Source of the DNA: Diplonema papillatum
Taxonomy: Eukaryota; Euglenozoa; Diplonemea; Diplonemida; Diplonemidae
Assembly (NCBI GenBank): GCA_030068145.1
Contig: JAPJBO010000171.1
Coordinates: 62,001 to 126,000, forward strand
Direction of reading: 5' to 3'
DNA: 64,000 nt
The notes under the pieces are model-generated. The model saw nothing but the letters and a program-made list of their open reading frames with translations, was not told the origin of the DNA and searched no databases. This document shows, piece by piece, positions 52,961 through 63,397 of this stretch (within the stretch, counting starts at the first letter, position 1; each line of letters begins with the position of its first letter). The position numbers and the translations under genes are program-made.

Positions 52961-54099
52961 TTGGGTCAAAATTAAACCCCCCCAAAAAGGAGGACCTATT
53001 TGTAGTTGTAACTGTTGTTTCTCCCCCCTCTAGCCTCCGTCGAAGTAAGCACCGGGCGGCGCCTCCTACTATTTCTGTCGTACGAGCCTTCCTCGCTCCG
53101 AATAAAAGAAAGGGAAGACATGCGCGGGGCGCTTGTTTTTAGACCCAGCCGCGTGCATTGTGGAATTGGTATACCATGGGATACCTCCTCGTGGCCTTCG
53201 GAACTCCAGCGGCACACGTGATTGCCCATTAAACTGGAGCCACCCTGCTACCTGAGCTCTGGGATCCAACACAGCGAGCTGTTCTATTTTCAGGCGCTGT
53301 GTAAGGTCCAAGATCTCAAAAGCGTAACACTTGCTATTGCCCCTTTGCTATCCCGAAATATCCGTCCCCTCGAGTGGCTTAGACACTGGTTCTTTTCGCT
53401 GACCGGAAGGTGCTGCGGCTTGACGCGGCGCTGACGAAGTGCGAGCAGCAACATCACATCCCGAAGCGGCAGTTTCACTGACGGCTTGAAACTGCTTCTC
53501 CTCCACTTTACAATCCGGCGCGTTTTCCGTCTTGTGGTTTGGTCACTTGACGGAGCGAACAGATGCTCTCACCACCTTAAAACACAGCTGTGCTCACGCA
53601 TGCTCTTGACAAACGCTATGTAGAAGGGTGCAAGCGACAGCAACCTATCTCTCTCGCTTGGCTCTCTTCCGTGTGCTTCCTACTCGGCGGAGTACAGCCT
53701 CAGAAGCTGGAGTTAAAGACGGCGTGCCCGGGTCACAGGGTGTGGCACCCGCTTTTAACCTCCAGCTTCATCTCCAGCTTCTGCGGCTAGACTCCACCGT
53801 GTGCTAACATCCCCCCCTCCCCAGTTGTCTATTTGTTCTCGCTTGTGTCCAGTAACGAAGATCGCGGAACCTAACGTGATGCTTTTTTCTCGCTTTCCTT
53901 TTTGAATGCCGCCCGTACGGTGAACGATGGAAATACTCGAGGGACTGCCTTGTGCTCATTTCGAAGGAGGCGGGCGACCTTCAACACCGTCGAGAGACGG
54001 CGGTTGTTGGCGGTGAATGAAAAAAGGGATGGGACATCAGTCCGGATCACCCTCTTCACCCAGCTCACCGTATCCGACCTACCGAGCTGCTTCCGAGCG

Positions 54100-54238
54100 G
54101 CATTTTTTGTTGAACGCTTACGCCCGCCACTAAACCCAGATTTACCTGTGTTTCGTGTGGGCTACAGCAATTTTTGCCTCTTTTGATCTATCAACTGGCG
54201 GTCTCCTCAAGCATTTCCTACAAAGCAGGTGCTTATGC
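54100..54238 (-). repeat. repeat A, reversed full-length copy
   Basis: Reads from the GCGGGCGTAAGCGTTCAAC end to AAGCACCTGCTTTGTAGGAA on the minus strand, collinear with 63398-63530 apart from small gaps. Confidence 0.85.
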
Positions 54239-54499
54239 AAAAAGCAAACGTGAAAAATTGCGTCGCCCAACGGATCATGGCACACGGTGAGGTCCAGCCC
54301 CAAAAGCTGGAGTTAAAGAGTTTCTGCTCTTCGTATTGTCTGACGAGAACTTCAAGAAAGAGAGAAGTAAGAACACGTCTTTGTAACTGATATCACTAGC
54401 GCACGTGGAATGTTGAGTGACTGCCTCTTACTCGGGAAAACGTGAGCCGGTCCGTCCCTATCTCTTGAAACTGCATCGAAGTGCCTGCTGTTTATCACA

Positions 54500-54582
54500 G
54501 TGAATCACAGTCCACCACGGTCTATCAGGTCCATGCCCGGTGCTGTATTCTTCGGTCTATCAAGAGGGGATGGACCGGCTCA
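54500..54582 (+). repeat. repeat N, copy upstream of the coiled-coil gene
   Basis: CCACCACGGTCTATCAGGTC and TCAAGAGGGGATGGACCGGC as at 46545-46650, with one internal block missing. Confidence 0.8.
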
Positions 54583-54682
54583 GGAAAACGAGCTTGGGCG
54601 AGGTCACCTTCCATTCAAACATGGGAACCAGGGCTATGAATCCAGGTCAACCACGAGGGGCAAACCAAGTTCAAACACCGTC

Positions 54683-54838
54683 ACAGGCAACCGGCTGAGC
54701 GACCCTCGGTGGAAGCACAAGCAACAAATATGCGCGATGTTTGTTTGTACGTGTGCGAGGGGAAGTTGGCCTGTTCGTGAGTAAACGTGATCGTCAGGCT
54801 GGGGTCACCCAGACACGCCGCGCCAGCGTTCTCTTTCG
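54683..54838 (+). promoter_or_regulatory. element J (diverged) followed by repeat K upstream of the coiled-coil genes
   Basis: CACAGGCAACCGGCTGAGCG is a diverged J. It is followed by AGTTGGCCTGTTCGTGAGTA and ACGCCGCGCCAGCGTTCTCT of K. The K part is duplicated with the gene at 55505-55563. A regulatory role is inferred. Confidence 0.4.
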
Positions 54839-54904
54839 AGTTCGCAACGGTTCGCAACGAGTGCGCATTGGTTCACCACAAAAAAGGAACAAAAAAGGAA
54901 GCAA

Positions 54905-55157
<253 letters not shown>

Positions 55158-55173
55158 AATAGCAAAGAATAAT

Positions 55174-55477
55174 ATGTCGTCCAATCCAGATGTCGAACTG
55201 CCGACGATCGACGACAGCAGCGGGGACTCCCCGCAGGTCGAGCTAATGGACACGCCGCATGGCATGAACCTCGACGTGAGCCACGAGACCTTGAACGCGA
55301 GCTACAGCTCGATCCTGGACACCAGCCAGAAGCGCCGCGCGACCATCGTCGAAACGGTGCTGCAGGTGAAGGAGGAGGAGAAGGACGTCCTGATCAAGAA
55401 GCTGAAGAAGATGGACTAGCAGGCAGAGGACAAGGCGGCCGCCGTCTCCGGCGCGCAGGAGAAGGAGACGGACGCGG
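55174..55477 (+). pseudogene. truncated first copy of the coiled-coil gene
   Basis: Nearly identical to the first ~102 codons of the full gene at 55631. A CAG-to-TAG change ends the frame after 81 codons (55417-55419); homology continues to about 55477 and then stops. It is the upstream half of a tandem duplication that includes repeat K and the CA tract. A short 81-residue product remains possible. Confidence 0.85.
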
Positions 55478-55630
55478 CTGAACCAAATGCAAACCCGTGA
55501 GGGAACATGATCGTCAGGCTGGGGTCTTCTCCCAGACACGCCGCGCCAGCGTTCTCTTTCGAGTTTGCAACCAATTGTTACCACGATAAAGGAAAGCAAG
55601 AACACACACACCAAATAAGTAACAAAAAAG

Positions 55631-56143
55631 ATGTCGTCCAATCCAGATGTCGAACTGCCGACGATCGATGACAGCAGCGGGGACTCCCCGCCGGTCGAGC
55701 AAGTGGGCACGCCGCATGGCATGAATCTCGACGTGAGCCACGAGAACTTGAACGCGAGCTACAGCTCGATCCTGGACACCAGCCAGAAGCGCCGCGCGAC
55801 CATCGTCGAAACGGTGCTGCAGGTGGAGGAGGAGGAGAAGGACGCCCTGACCAAGAAGCTGAAGGAGATGGACCAGCAGGCAGAGGACAAGGCGGCCGCC
55901 GTCTCCGGCGCCCAGGAGAAGGAGACGGACGCGCGACGCCGCCTCGCCGAAGTCAACACCGCGCTGCAGGCGGAGAAGGAGCCGGCTAAGCGGCTCGAGC
56001 TGCTGGAGGAGAAGGAGCTGCTCCTGCAAGCCATCGACGAAGCGGCCGCCGACGCCGCCACCATTGCCGCGAAGCACGACGCCGCCGCCCTTCGGCTGAC
56101 CCCCGGCGAAGAGCGCCTACGCCGCGGCATAGCCGCATCCCAA

Positions 56144-56177
<34 letters not shown>

Positions 56178-57444
56178 TCCCGGTGGCGAAGGAGCGCAGC
56201 AAACGGGACTTGTGGGGGGCCGTCGCAGCCGCGCACCTGACGCGGAAGCCGTCGACCGCCGGGATTGGAAGGCACGACGAGGACAAGCTCCTCCTCGAGA
56301 GCGGCACCGACAAACAGGAAAAGCTGGCGGTCGTCCGCGCAGACGAGGACCGGGAAGTCGGCGCGCAGGCGGCGGCCCTGAAGGACGTGCACAAACGGAT
56401 CCGGATCTTCAAGCAGAACCGGAAGAAGCTTACCGGGCAGGAGTTCCGCGACGCCTCCGCCGGGCTCCTCGAGCTGCTCGACGAGGAGGAGAAGATCGAC
56501 AACGCGCTGACGCAGCTGAAGGTCATGTACGCCTTCAAAACGGAGGCTCTCCGCCTCACGAGGGACGAGGAACGAGTCCTTCGGGGGCACCAGGCCGCGA
56601 AGAAGGCGCAGGAGGAGATGAGCGCGAGCTTTTCCGGCCGGCTGAACGCGAACAGCGCGAGCTTCTACGGGAAGCTCAACGGCAGCTTCAAGATGACCCG
56701 CAGCGGGTCGATCGCGAAGCTCAACGGCAGCTGTTCAAGCTTCAGCGGGACGCTGCCGCCGCTTAAGAAAACGGGGTCCCACGAGGCCTCGCCTATGCGG
56801 CTGCCGCAGAGTCGGTCGGGGTTCGGCTGCAGCGACGCGGGATCGCCGAAGCTGCGGAGCCACGGCCACATCGGCGCCGGGAGTCCGGCTGGGTCTCCGA
56901 AGATGAAGAGCAGGCTCAGCCTCGGGGTGCTGTCACCCACCGCGAGCCAAGGAGGCTGCGCCGGGGGGCTCTCGCCGATGAGCTGCATGAGCAACGGGCC
57001 CTCCGCCCTGTCTCCCCTCACCACCAGCCAAGCGTATCCCTCGGCGTCGCTGCAGCCGAATAACGGGTTGAACGACTCCGGTGTCGGGCAGCGGCCGCCG
57101 CCGTCGCCGATCAACCGCCAGATGCAGCCGTCGCACACGGTGCTGTCGCTGATCGCGGACGCGGCGGACGCCGAAAACAACGCGACTCCGACCCCGAACC
57201 TCTCGCCCTCCCCGCAGCAGCAAGGCCAGCACCCCACCGGGGGCGATGACGTCGAACCTGCCGCCAGGCGCTACGGCAACGCGCTCTCGCCCGTCCACAG
57301 GCAGACTTCCGAACCGACGGGAACAACCAGCCTCCCGGCCGCGCCCACCGCGCAGCGGGGCGGCGACAGGGCGGCGCTGTCGCCGATCCACAGGCAGAGC
57401 TCGGAACCTACCGGAACCACCAGCCTCCCCGCCGCGCAAACCGC

Positions 57445-57488
<44 letters not shown>

Positions 57489-58189
57489 GGGGCGGCGACA
57501 GGGCAGTGCTGTCTCCCATCCTCAGGCAGAGAAGCGTCGAGTCGGAAACCAGCGCGGCCCCCGCGCAAACCCAGCAGCCCACCAGAGGCGCCGACCGGGC
57601 GGCGCTGTCGCCGATCCGCGGCGCGGCCGCCACCGCGCTGTCGCCCATGCGGAGCCAGAGCCGCCTGCAGCAGCAGCAGCAGCCCCTGCCTGCGGCGGCG
57701 GCTGCGGGGAGGTCCGCAACGCCGTCGGGCCGGCACGGGCCGCTGGCGACGACGGTCGCCGCGTGCAGCGACCGGCTGCTGCGGCCGCCGGCGAGGCGAG
57801 AGCTGCCGGACGTGGACCGAGGCGCGAAGCTTGCGTTCGCGGAGCAGCAGAAGGTTAACCAGCGGCTGTTCACGCTCGAAATGGAGCGCCGCGCCGCGAA
57901 GCTGCAGGCCGCCGACCGGAAGCTCGGCGCGCTGTCCAAGAGCGGCCTCGCGCCGCCGAAGGCCCTGCACCGCGAGGAGGAGGAATCGCTGCTGCACCGC
58001 ATCTTCTACGCGAGCGTCCAGCACGAGGCCGAAATGTCCCGCAAAATAGCCGCGAAGTGGCACGTGCCCCAGCAGACCCGCAGAATGACCGGCGAGCAGC
58101 TAAAGGAGAGCAACGACCGACTGTATGCAACTACTCTTTTTAGTACTAGCAATCTTGCGGGTTGCCCTTCAATGTATTGTGCAGGCTAA
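55631..58189 (+). CDS. coiled-coil, Gln- and SP-repeat-rich protein, 852 aa; 3' end replaced by a repeat
   Basis: No named family. Residues 1-36 are acidic/Ser-rich. Two long helical coiled-coil regions follow (about 38-165 and 235-330), with a poly-Gln run between them (about 171-182). A Ser/Gly/Pro region with NGSF/NGSC and GSPK motifs comes next. It leads to about five degenerate ALSP(I/V)xRQ...SEPTGTTSLPA repeats with more poly-Gln (about 606-618). Each repeat offers a Ser-Pro kinase site. The C-terminal helical part (about 730-835) ends QLKESNDRLY; the RLY ending is typical of cytoskeletal proteins in kinetoplastids. The last 17 residues (LFSTSNLAGCPSMYCAG) are translated repeat C, so the true C-terminus is probably lost or altered. 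A cytoskeletal or flagellar scaffold is a guess. Its 5' region is duplicated at 55174. Confidence 0.82.
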
Positions 58190-58312
58190 AAAGACGTCGG
58201 CAGCGTGTTTTGGTGGTTGATCAGAGTTCCTCACCTGAATATACGCAGGGTAAATTCAAGTGGGAAAACGATCACCCGGCACGCACAAACAAAACGAAGC
58301 GCCTGTCTTTTT
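58133..58312 (+). repeat. repeat C, copy 4, overlapping the coiled-coil gene end (GT-AG on minus strand)
   Basis: TTTTTAGTACTAGCAATC through ACAAAACGAAGCGCCTGTC. The minus-strand GT-AG interval is 58186-58234, exactly 49 nt. The plus strand supplies the stop codon of the coiled-coil frame. Confidence 0.88.
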
Positions 58313-58316
58313 TCGT

Positions 58317-58660
58317 TTTAGCCACATGCAATGTGTGAGGAAACGGAACCGCCCAAGTAGGACCTTCTGATCATGATCATTTGCCAAATTTGCCACCTGA
58401 AACAACGTCCAGGATTTGGGCTCGGGGTAGTGCGGTCAACGAAAAACGCCCGAAACGTACGGTCAACGAAAACTCTAGTTTCCCTTTCTACTTTCTCCTA
58501 CTCTCGCGGTGTACGGTTTTAAGCACCTGCTTTGTAGGAAATGCTTGAGGAGCCTGCCAGCTGCGAAAGATCAAAGGTGCCGATGACTCCCCACTATCGC
58601 AACGATATTCCAAGATCAAAGGAGGTAAATGTGCTGTAGCCCACACGAAACCGAGGTAAA
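58317..58660 (+). repeat. repeats D then A, directly joined
   Basis: D runs from AGCCACATGCAATGTGTGAG through TGATCATGATCA to CTCTCGCGGTGTACGG. It includes a second GGTCAACGAAAA. It continues without spacer into AAGCACCTGCTTTGTAGGAA and GATCAAAGGAGGTAAATGTG. Confidence 0.85.
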
Positions 58661-58940
58661 TCTGCGGCTCAAGTATTTCCCGCGCCACACAACTTTTTGC
58701 TTCTCTTTTCCCACCCGTTTTCGCAACAATGCATTGAAAACACAAAGAAGTGGGAACCCCGACGAAGAAATGGTGCAATGATGTCGAAACCAGTTCAAAG
58801 CCCCTGTCCAAAAGACGACGAATGAACTTTAGCTTTTGCTCTAACTTGAAACTGTGGGTCAAGCTCAAGAGTCTTATACTCGGAAATGGGGAACCTGCAT
58901 ACGTTTCGTTCGCACATCACACGGAGGCGCAGATTTCGCA

Positions 58941-59097
58941 CTCTTCGTCCGCATAGGGTTAACTATCCAATAAAGGGTGGCCCTGCACGACCGGACCTCC
59001 GACTACAACCTGCCGCGAACTCTTCGTCCGCATAGGGTTAACTATCCAATGAAGGGTGGCCCTGCACGACCGGACCTCCGACTACAACCTGCCGGGC
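58941..59097 (+). repeat. 79-bp tandem duplication
   Basis: CTCTTCGTCCGCATAGGGTT and GGTGGCCCTGCACGACCGG occur at 58941 and 59020; the copies differ by one or two bases. Confidence 0.9.
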
Positions 59098-59261
59098 ACC
59101 CCACTCATCTCGCAGAACCGCGCGAAGCCCGACGCACGGTGCGGGGCCGCCGTGGCCAGGCCGTCCTCACGCATTGCATGTGGCTAGAAGAAGAAAGAAA
59201 GCATGTGGCTAAAAAAAAAAAGTACCTTTGCGCCGGTAAAGACCGGCGCCCAGCGAGACTA

Positions 59262-60090
59262 GAGGCAGCAGTTAAAGTTCGGGAAACAGTAAAGTTCTGG
59301 CGAAGCAAAGTTCTGGTGAAGCTATGTTCGGCGAAGTCAGCAGCAAAGTTCGGGCGATGCTAAGTTCTGGTGAGTCAAGTTCAGGCGAAGCTAAGTCAAA
59401 GCAAAGTTCGGGTGAACTTCACCGTGAAGCTAAGTTCTGGGGAGGCTAAGTTCTGGTGAAAGCAACGTTCCGGCGAAGCATAGCAAAGTTCGGGCGAAGC
59501 TAAGTTCGGCGAAGCAAAGCAAAGTTCGGGTGAAGCTAAGCTCTGGGGAGGCTAAGTTCGGCAGCAAAGTTCGGGCGATGCTAAGTTCTGGTGGGTCAAG
59601 TTCGGGCGAAGCTAAGTCAAAGCAAAGTTCGGGTGAAGCTACGTTCTGAGGAGGCTAAGTTCTGGTGAAAGCAAAGTTCCGGCGAAGCAACGCAAAGTTC
59701 GGGCGAAGCTAAGTTCTGGTGAAGCTAGGTTCGGCGAAGCAAAGCAAAGTTCGGGTGAAGCTAAGCTCTGGGGAGGCTAAGTTCTGGTGAAGCAAAGTTC
59801 GGGCGAAACAAAGTTCGGGCGAAACAAAGTTCGGGTGAAGCTAAGTTCCGGGGAAGTTCTGGTGAAGCAAAGTTCTGGTGAAAGCACAGAAGCAAAGCAA
59901 AGTTCGGCGAAGCTAAGTTCTGGTGAAGCTAAGTTCGGCGAAAAGCAAAGCAAAGTTCTGGTGAAGCTAAGTTCCGGGGAGGCTAAGTTCTGGTGAAAGC
60001 AAAGTTCGGGCGAAGCCAAGTCAAAGCAAAGTTCGGGTGAAGCTAAGTTTTGGGGAGGCTAAGTTCTGGTGAAGCTAAGGTAGACTGACT
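59262..60090 (+). repeat. degenerate ~15-bp VNTR, about 50 units
   Basis: Units of the type AAGTTC(T/G)GG(T/C)GAAGC with AGGCTAAGTTCTGG variants fill more than 800 bp, arranged in a higher-order pattern (GAAGCTAAGTTCTGGGGAGG recurs). It is open on the minus strand as SPELCFxRT repeats, without other signs of a gene. Confidence 0.93.
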
Positions 60091-60207
60091 CAAATTCCCC
60101 GGGGTGACCAATAGCCGTGAGACATTGAGAAACTCTGCAAAAAAACGCAAATTTCGGGCACATACGACCCCGAAAACCAACAAATTCCAAAACCCATTTT
60201 CGACTGG

Positions 60208-60285
60208 AAAAGTGTCCTCGGCCGGGTTCGAACCCGGGCCTCCAGACCTGAAATCTAGATGCAAATAGCCCTTTTCAATCACGGG
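60208..60285 (-). ncRNA. tRNA-like Pol III unit, copy 2
   Basis: On the minus strand an anticodon-type stem CTAGA/TCTGG encloses TTTCAGG (+ strand 60247-60253; UCA in the anticodon place). A stem CCGGG-TTCGAA-CCCGG containing the B box (60224-60235) follows, then CCGAGGAC and a TTTT. The T loop is one base short and the acceptor 5' strand is missing. It aligns with 30712-30787 across the 3' half. Confidence 0.5.
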
Positions 60286-60327
60286 GCAAAAAAAACCGGA
60301 GCCGTGGGAATTGACTACTTAGGGTAG

Positions 60328-60425
60328 GCGGTTTTTTTTTTTTTGGCCCATGTCCGTCGGCCCACAGAAATTTACGCGCGCGCGCGCAAAAAAAAAACTT
60401 TTCAGAAAAAAAAAACTTTTGCCAC
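60328..60425 (-). repeat. repeat E with (GC)n
   Basis: TAGGGTAGGCGG, a T run, GGCCCATGTCCG, ATTTACGCGCGCG and an A run with ACTTTT. It adjoins the tRNA-like unit, as a related E copy adjoins repeat I at 61.8 kb. Confidence 0.8.
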
Positions 60426-60449
60426 AAGACTTTCTGCTACTGGATGTCA

Positions 60450-60815
60450 CACCGTATGTACCGGCTACACACCGCTTCATACCGTATGTACCGGCTACAC
60501 ACCGCTTCACACCGTATGCCGGCTACACACCGCTTCACACCGTATGTACCGGCTCTACCTACCGCTTCACACCGTATGTACCGGCTCTACCTACCGCTTC
60601 ACACCGTATGTACCGGCTCTACCTACCGCTTCACACCGTATGTACCGGCTCTACCTACCGCTTCACACCGTATGTACCGGCTCTACCAACCGCTTCACAC
60701 CGTATGTACCGGCTCTACCTACCGCTTCACACCGTATGTACCGGCTCTACCTACCGCTTCACACCGTATGTACCGGCTCTACCTACCGCTTCACACCGTA
60801 TGTACCGGCTATACT
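60450..60815 (+). repeat. 32-bp tandem repeat, about 12 units, open in all three forward frames
   Basis: The unit ACCGTATGTACCGGCTCTAC plus CTACCGCTTCAC repeats at period 32 (starts 60541, 60573, 60605 and so on to 60797). Three or four slightly shorter units precede it. Because 32 is not a multiple of three, every frame reads the same 32-residue cycle; none carries a stop. Confidence 0.95.
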
Positions 60816-61689
60816 ACTGGCCGGTCCGCTGTTGGCACTTTTGTGCCCGTTGTTGGTGGAATTCCTGGACGATGAGCTCAAAGATGAATGTGGTGAGCTT
60901 GATGTGTCCGAGGGGTTGCGGTGGCAGTCTAGAGTTCAACAGTTCCATAGTCGAAGGCTGCAGAGGATCGGGTTTAAACTCGAGATCGCGGTTCGCCGGG
61001 TACGCCGCGAACGATAAAGCAGTGAACCAGAGGACTGTCGATTGTGCGGGTGTCCGTCAATCTTGTATCTCTCTTCTGACATGCCCCATTGCGATGTCAC
61101 GGTCCGAGTGCCGTTTTCTTCGCAAATATACCTCGGCACAAGCATTGCCGCCGGTCAAGTGCAAAGCACTATGTCGCAAGCACCGCGAACGCATCGCTTG
61201 CCCTGCGTCCTTTTAATGCCTCCTCAGTCGAGTCTCAGATACGTCCCTACTAGTAGCTGCTCCAGGCGTCGGAAGGCATAGACGCGTGCACTGCCCGCGG
61301 ACTGGTTCTGTGTGATAATCGCACCACAGCGGCAAAAAAACCCCCCGACATGCCTTGCCGGTAAAACCGCGCACGGTTTCGAGGCTGAGGCTGTGCTTGT
61401 ATCCCGCGTGCTTCGACTGCGTCCAGCAGGAGCTGGCTAAAGCTACGCAAATCTTGCTGTTTAGATTGGCACCAACGTCAAAGTATCACGATATTGCTTG
61501 CCCAGCGCACCCACCCAGCACCGGGCATAGTCGGCTTCAAAGTCAATACACACTGAGGTAAACAACGTCTACGCGATTTGCATCGCCGTGAAGTATCGGT
61601 GTGATGAACAGGTTTTCGACTTTTCCCGAGCCGGACACGCTCGTGACTACGCCTGCAGTCGCTCTCACGACCGGTTCCAATGCACAGAT

Positions 61690-61892
61690 CCCAAAAGTTT
61701 TATTTTTGCAAAAGTTTTTTTTTTCCGGGGGGTTCCAAAAATTTACGCGCGCGCGGACATGGGCCAAAAAAAAAAAACCGCCTACCCTTACTAAAATCTC
61801 ACTATAAAAAGTGCCCCCGGGCTTCGCCCCCGACCCCCTAAAAAGTGGGGTTGGCTCGATAGAGCTATTAGCATACCTCTAGTCTCGGAAAA
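61690..61892 (-). repeat. repeats E and I joined, reversed
   Basis: On the minus strand repeat I (TCCGAGACTAGAGGTATGC ... GGGGGTCGGGGGCG) is followed by GTAAGGGTAGGCGG, a T run, GGCCCATGTCCGCGCGCG and an A/T run. In the 30.6-kb copy of I, the tRNA-like unit follows instead. Confidence 0.85.
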
Positions 61893-61938
61893 AAAAAAAA
61901 AAAAACGGTCCACAAGGAAACAAAGCAAGCAAAGAAAC

Positions 61939-62139
61939 AAAGTCGTCAGACATCAGAACGACGTATTTCGTCGACCGCACAAAACCACGCAGGTTCTACA
62001 ACCGCAAGGACCGGAAAAACCAAGTCCAGGCGGAACTCGTGAAGAAGTACGTTGAAGGCACGACCCCCGGCACGACAAAGCTGCCGCCTGCCGCTATCTC
62101 AGCTTCCGTCGCGAGACTGACGCAGGCATCCGCGGCGTG
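61939..62139 (+). pseudogene. exon-like open segment related to the start of the 37.4-kb frame
   Basis: Open for 66 codons from TKSSDIRTTY to a TGA at 62137-62139, rich in Lys/Arg. The first 50 bases match 37401-37450 (CAAAGTCG(T/C)CAGAC(A/G)TCAGAAC), after which the two diverge. No start codon is evident. It may be an exon or relic; function unknown. Confidence 0.35.
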
Positions 62140-63135
62140 AACCTCCCGCATCTGCAGTGCTATAGGCTATCGAAACACCCTGGTGTCAGAGGAAACACTC
62201 GCTCCTCCGATACCGATTGTGCCGTAGTGTCGATGGTCAATAAACTGGGAGTCACCTCAAGCAGCGGTGATCTCGTCGTCGAACGCAAACGACGGGTCCG
62301 ACTGCGGTGGCACGATGGTACTCCGTCTGAGATCGGCGACTGCAATTTGCGGATGCCGGCAAAGGAGGTCGCCGGATCTCCCGCACATACGTTTGTCCCC
62401 GGGTCTATTATTTGCAGTTGTCTTGAGGAGCTGATCGCGAGCAAAAAAATGCCGGAAAAGATCTGCTATGCGGACCAGCAACAATGCCACCGACCAGGGA
62501 ATCGAGCCTTGTCCTTGTCAATCCAGCTGTCTACCTGTACGCGGCGCTCGTGCGCTTGTGCCATGCTGCAAAGTGAGGATTGGTGTTCATCAGGGCCTCA
62601 TGACAGGACGCCGGCTTGGTGGGTTCTCTACATTCACCCTGGGCTATGGTAATCGTCTGCCCCCTGCAACAACGAGTTATCATACCGTACAGTTACATAA
62701 AAACCCTTCTTTGCTCAATCTACCAGCCGAAGCTGGTCTTAGTGATGCAGTCAAGAGCTGAAACAGCGCATGATACCATGCTGTGAGTACCACACGAGAT
62801 CAGTCGGGTTCCATTTTGTCTGAAAGCCCCCTTGAAGTACAAAGTCTGGTTGTCGTTGTTTTCCCCACCCTGCCGATCGGGGTCGGAGGTTTTTTATTTT
62901 GTAGTATATTCGTTACACAACATGCAGCCACCTGGGTCAGATTGCAAGGTGGCCCAGTTTGCTGGGCATCAGCGTACTGCTGGTATTCAGAAGGCTGGGA
63001 TCAACCCGGGGGGGGGGGGGGGGGGCAAAGAGACGAAGCTGTTCTGCAAAAGCCTTTCTTCTTCTTGTACATACCCCCAGGCATTAATTAGGTCCTTCAA
63101 CGGCTCTCTGAGTCGAGAGCTAGGCTTCCTCCAAA
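62140..63135. other. stretch without a supported gene
   Basis: Small overlapping frames on both strands have no domain or codon bias. An 18-base G run lies at about 63009-63026; its length is likely uncertain. Confidence 0.55.
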
Positions 63136-63139
63136 CGAT

Positions 63140-63290
63140 TCGGAGATAGCGCTGGCTCCGGCTGTGGGAGGCCAAAAAAGCGTGGACAGGCGTGTTTTGG
63201 CGGTTGACCGGAGTTCCCGACCTGAACAAGAAACCGGGTACCAGCAAGTGGGAAGTCGATCAACCGGCACGCACAAGCAACAAGGGAAGC
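63140..63290 (+). repeat. repeat C, diverged copy
   Basis: GGCGTGTTTTGGCGGTTGAC and ACCGGCACGCACAAGCAAC match C. The GT-AG boundaries are degraded here (CAGGTCGGG and CTTTTTTGG on the minus strand), unlike the four better copies. Confidence 0.75.
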
Positions 63291-63397
63291 TATCCCAACC
63301 AGTTTCCACCGACAGGAAGCACTGTCCAGAGGAATCAACCGCCTTCGGGTCGTCGCCGTCATTGAAGGAAAAATAAAAGGCGAAGTTATTTTTTTGT

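Larger units (their letters stand above)
50551..54495. other. gene-free stretch
   Basis: No supported gene. It has a (CTA)n tract (50990-51015), repeats Q, G, T and O and an SSU fragment. A region rich in alternating purine-pyrimidine dyads lies at about 52735-52960, and pieces of A-family flanks near 53000-53060 and 53930-54240. A 118-codon minus-strand frame at 52068-52424 shares AELAFGH with a minus frame near 46700, but I cannot support it as a gene. Confidence 0.55.

Noticed and set aside
56933-58063. 376-codon minus-strand Leu/Arg-rich frame
   Set aside because: Antisense of the poly-Gln and SP-repeat region; poly-Leu runs are the complement of CAG repeats.
59777-60019. SPELCF/FTRT repeat protein on the minus strand
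   Set aside because: Product of the 15-bp VNTR; no flanking coding sequence or codon bias.
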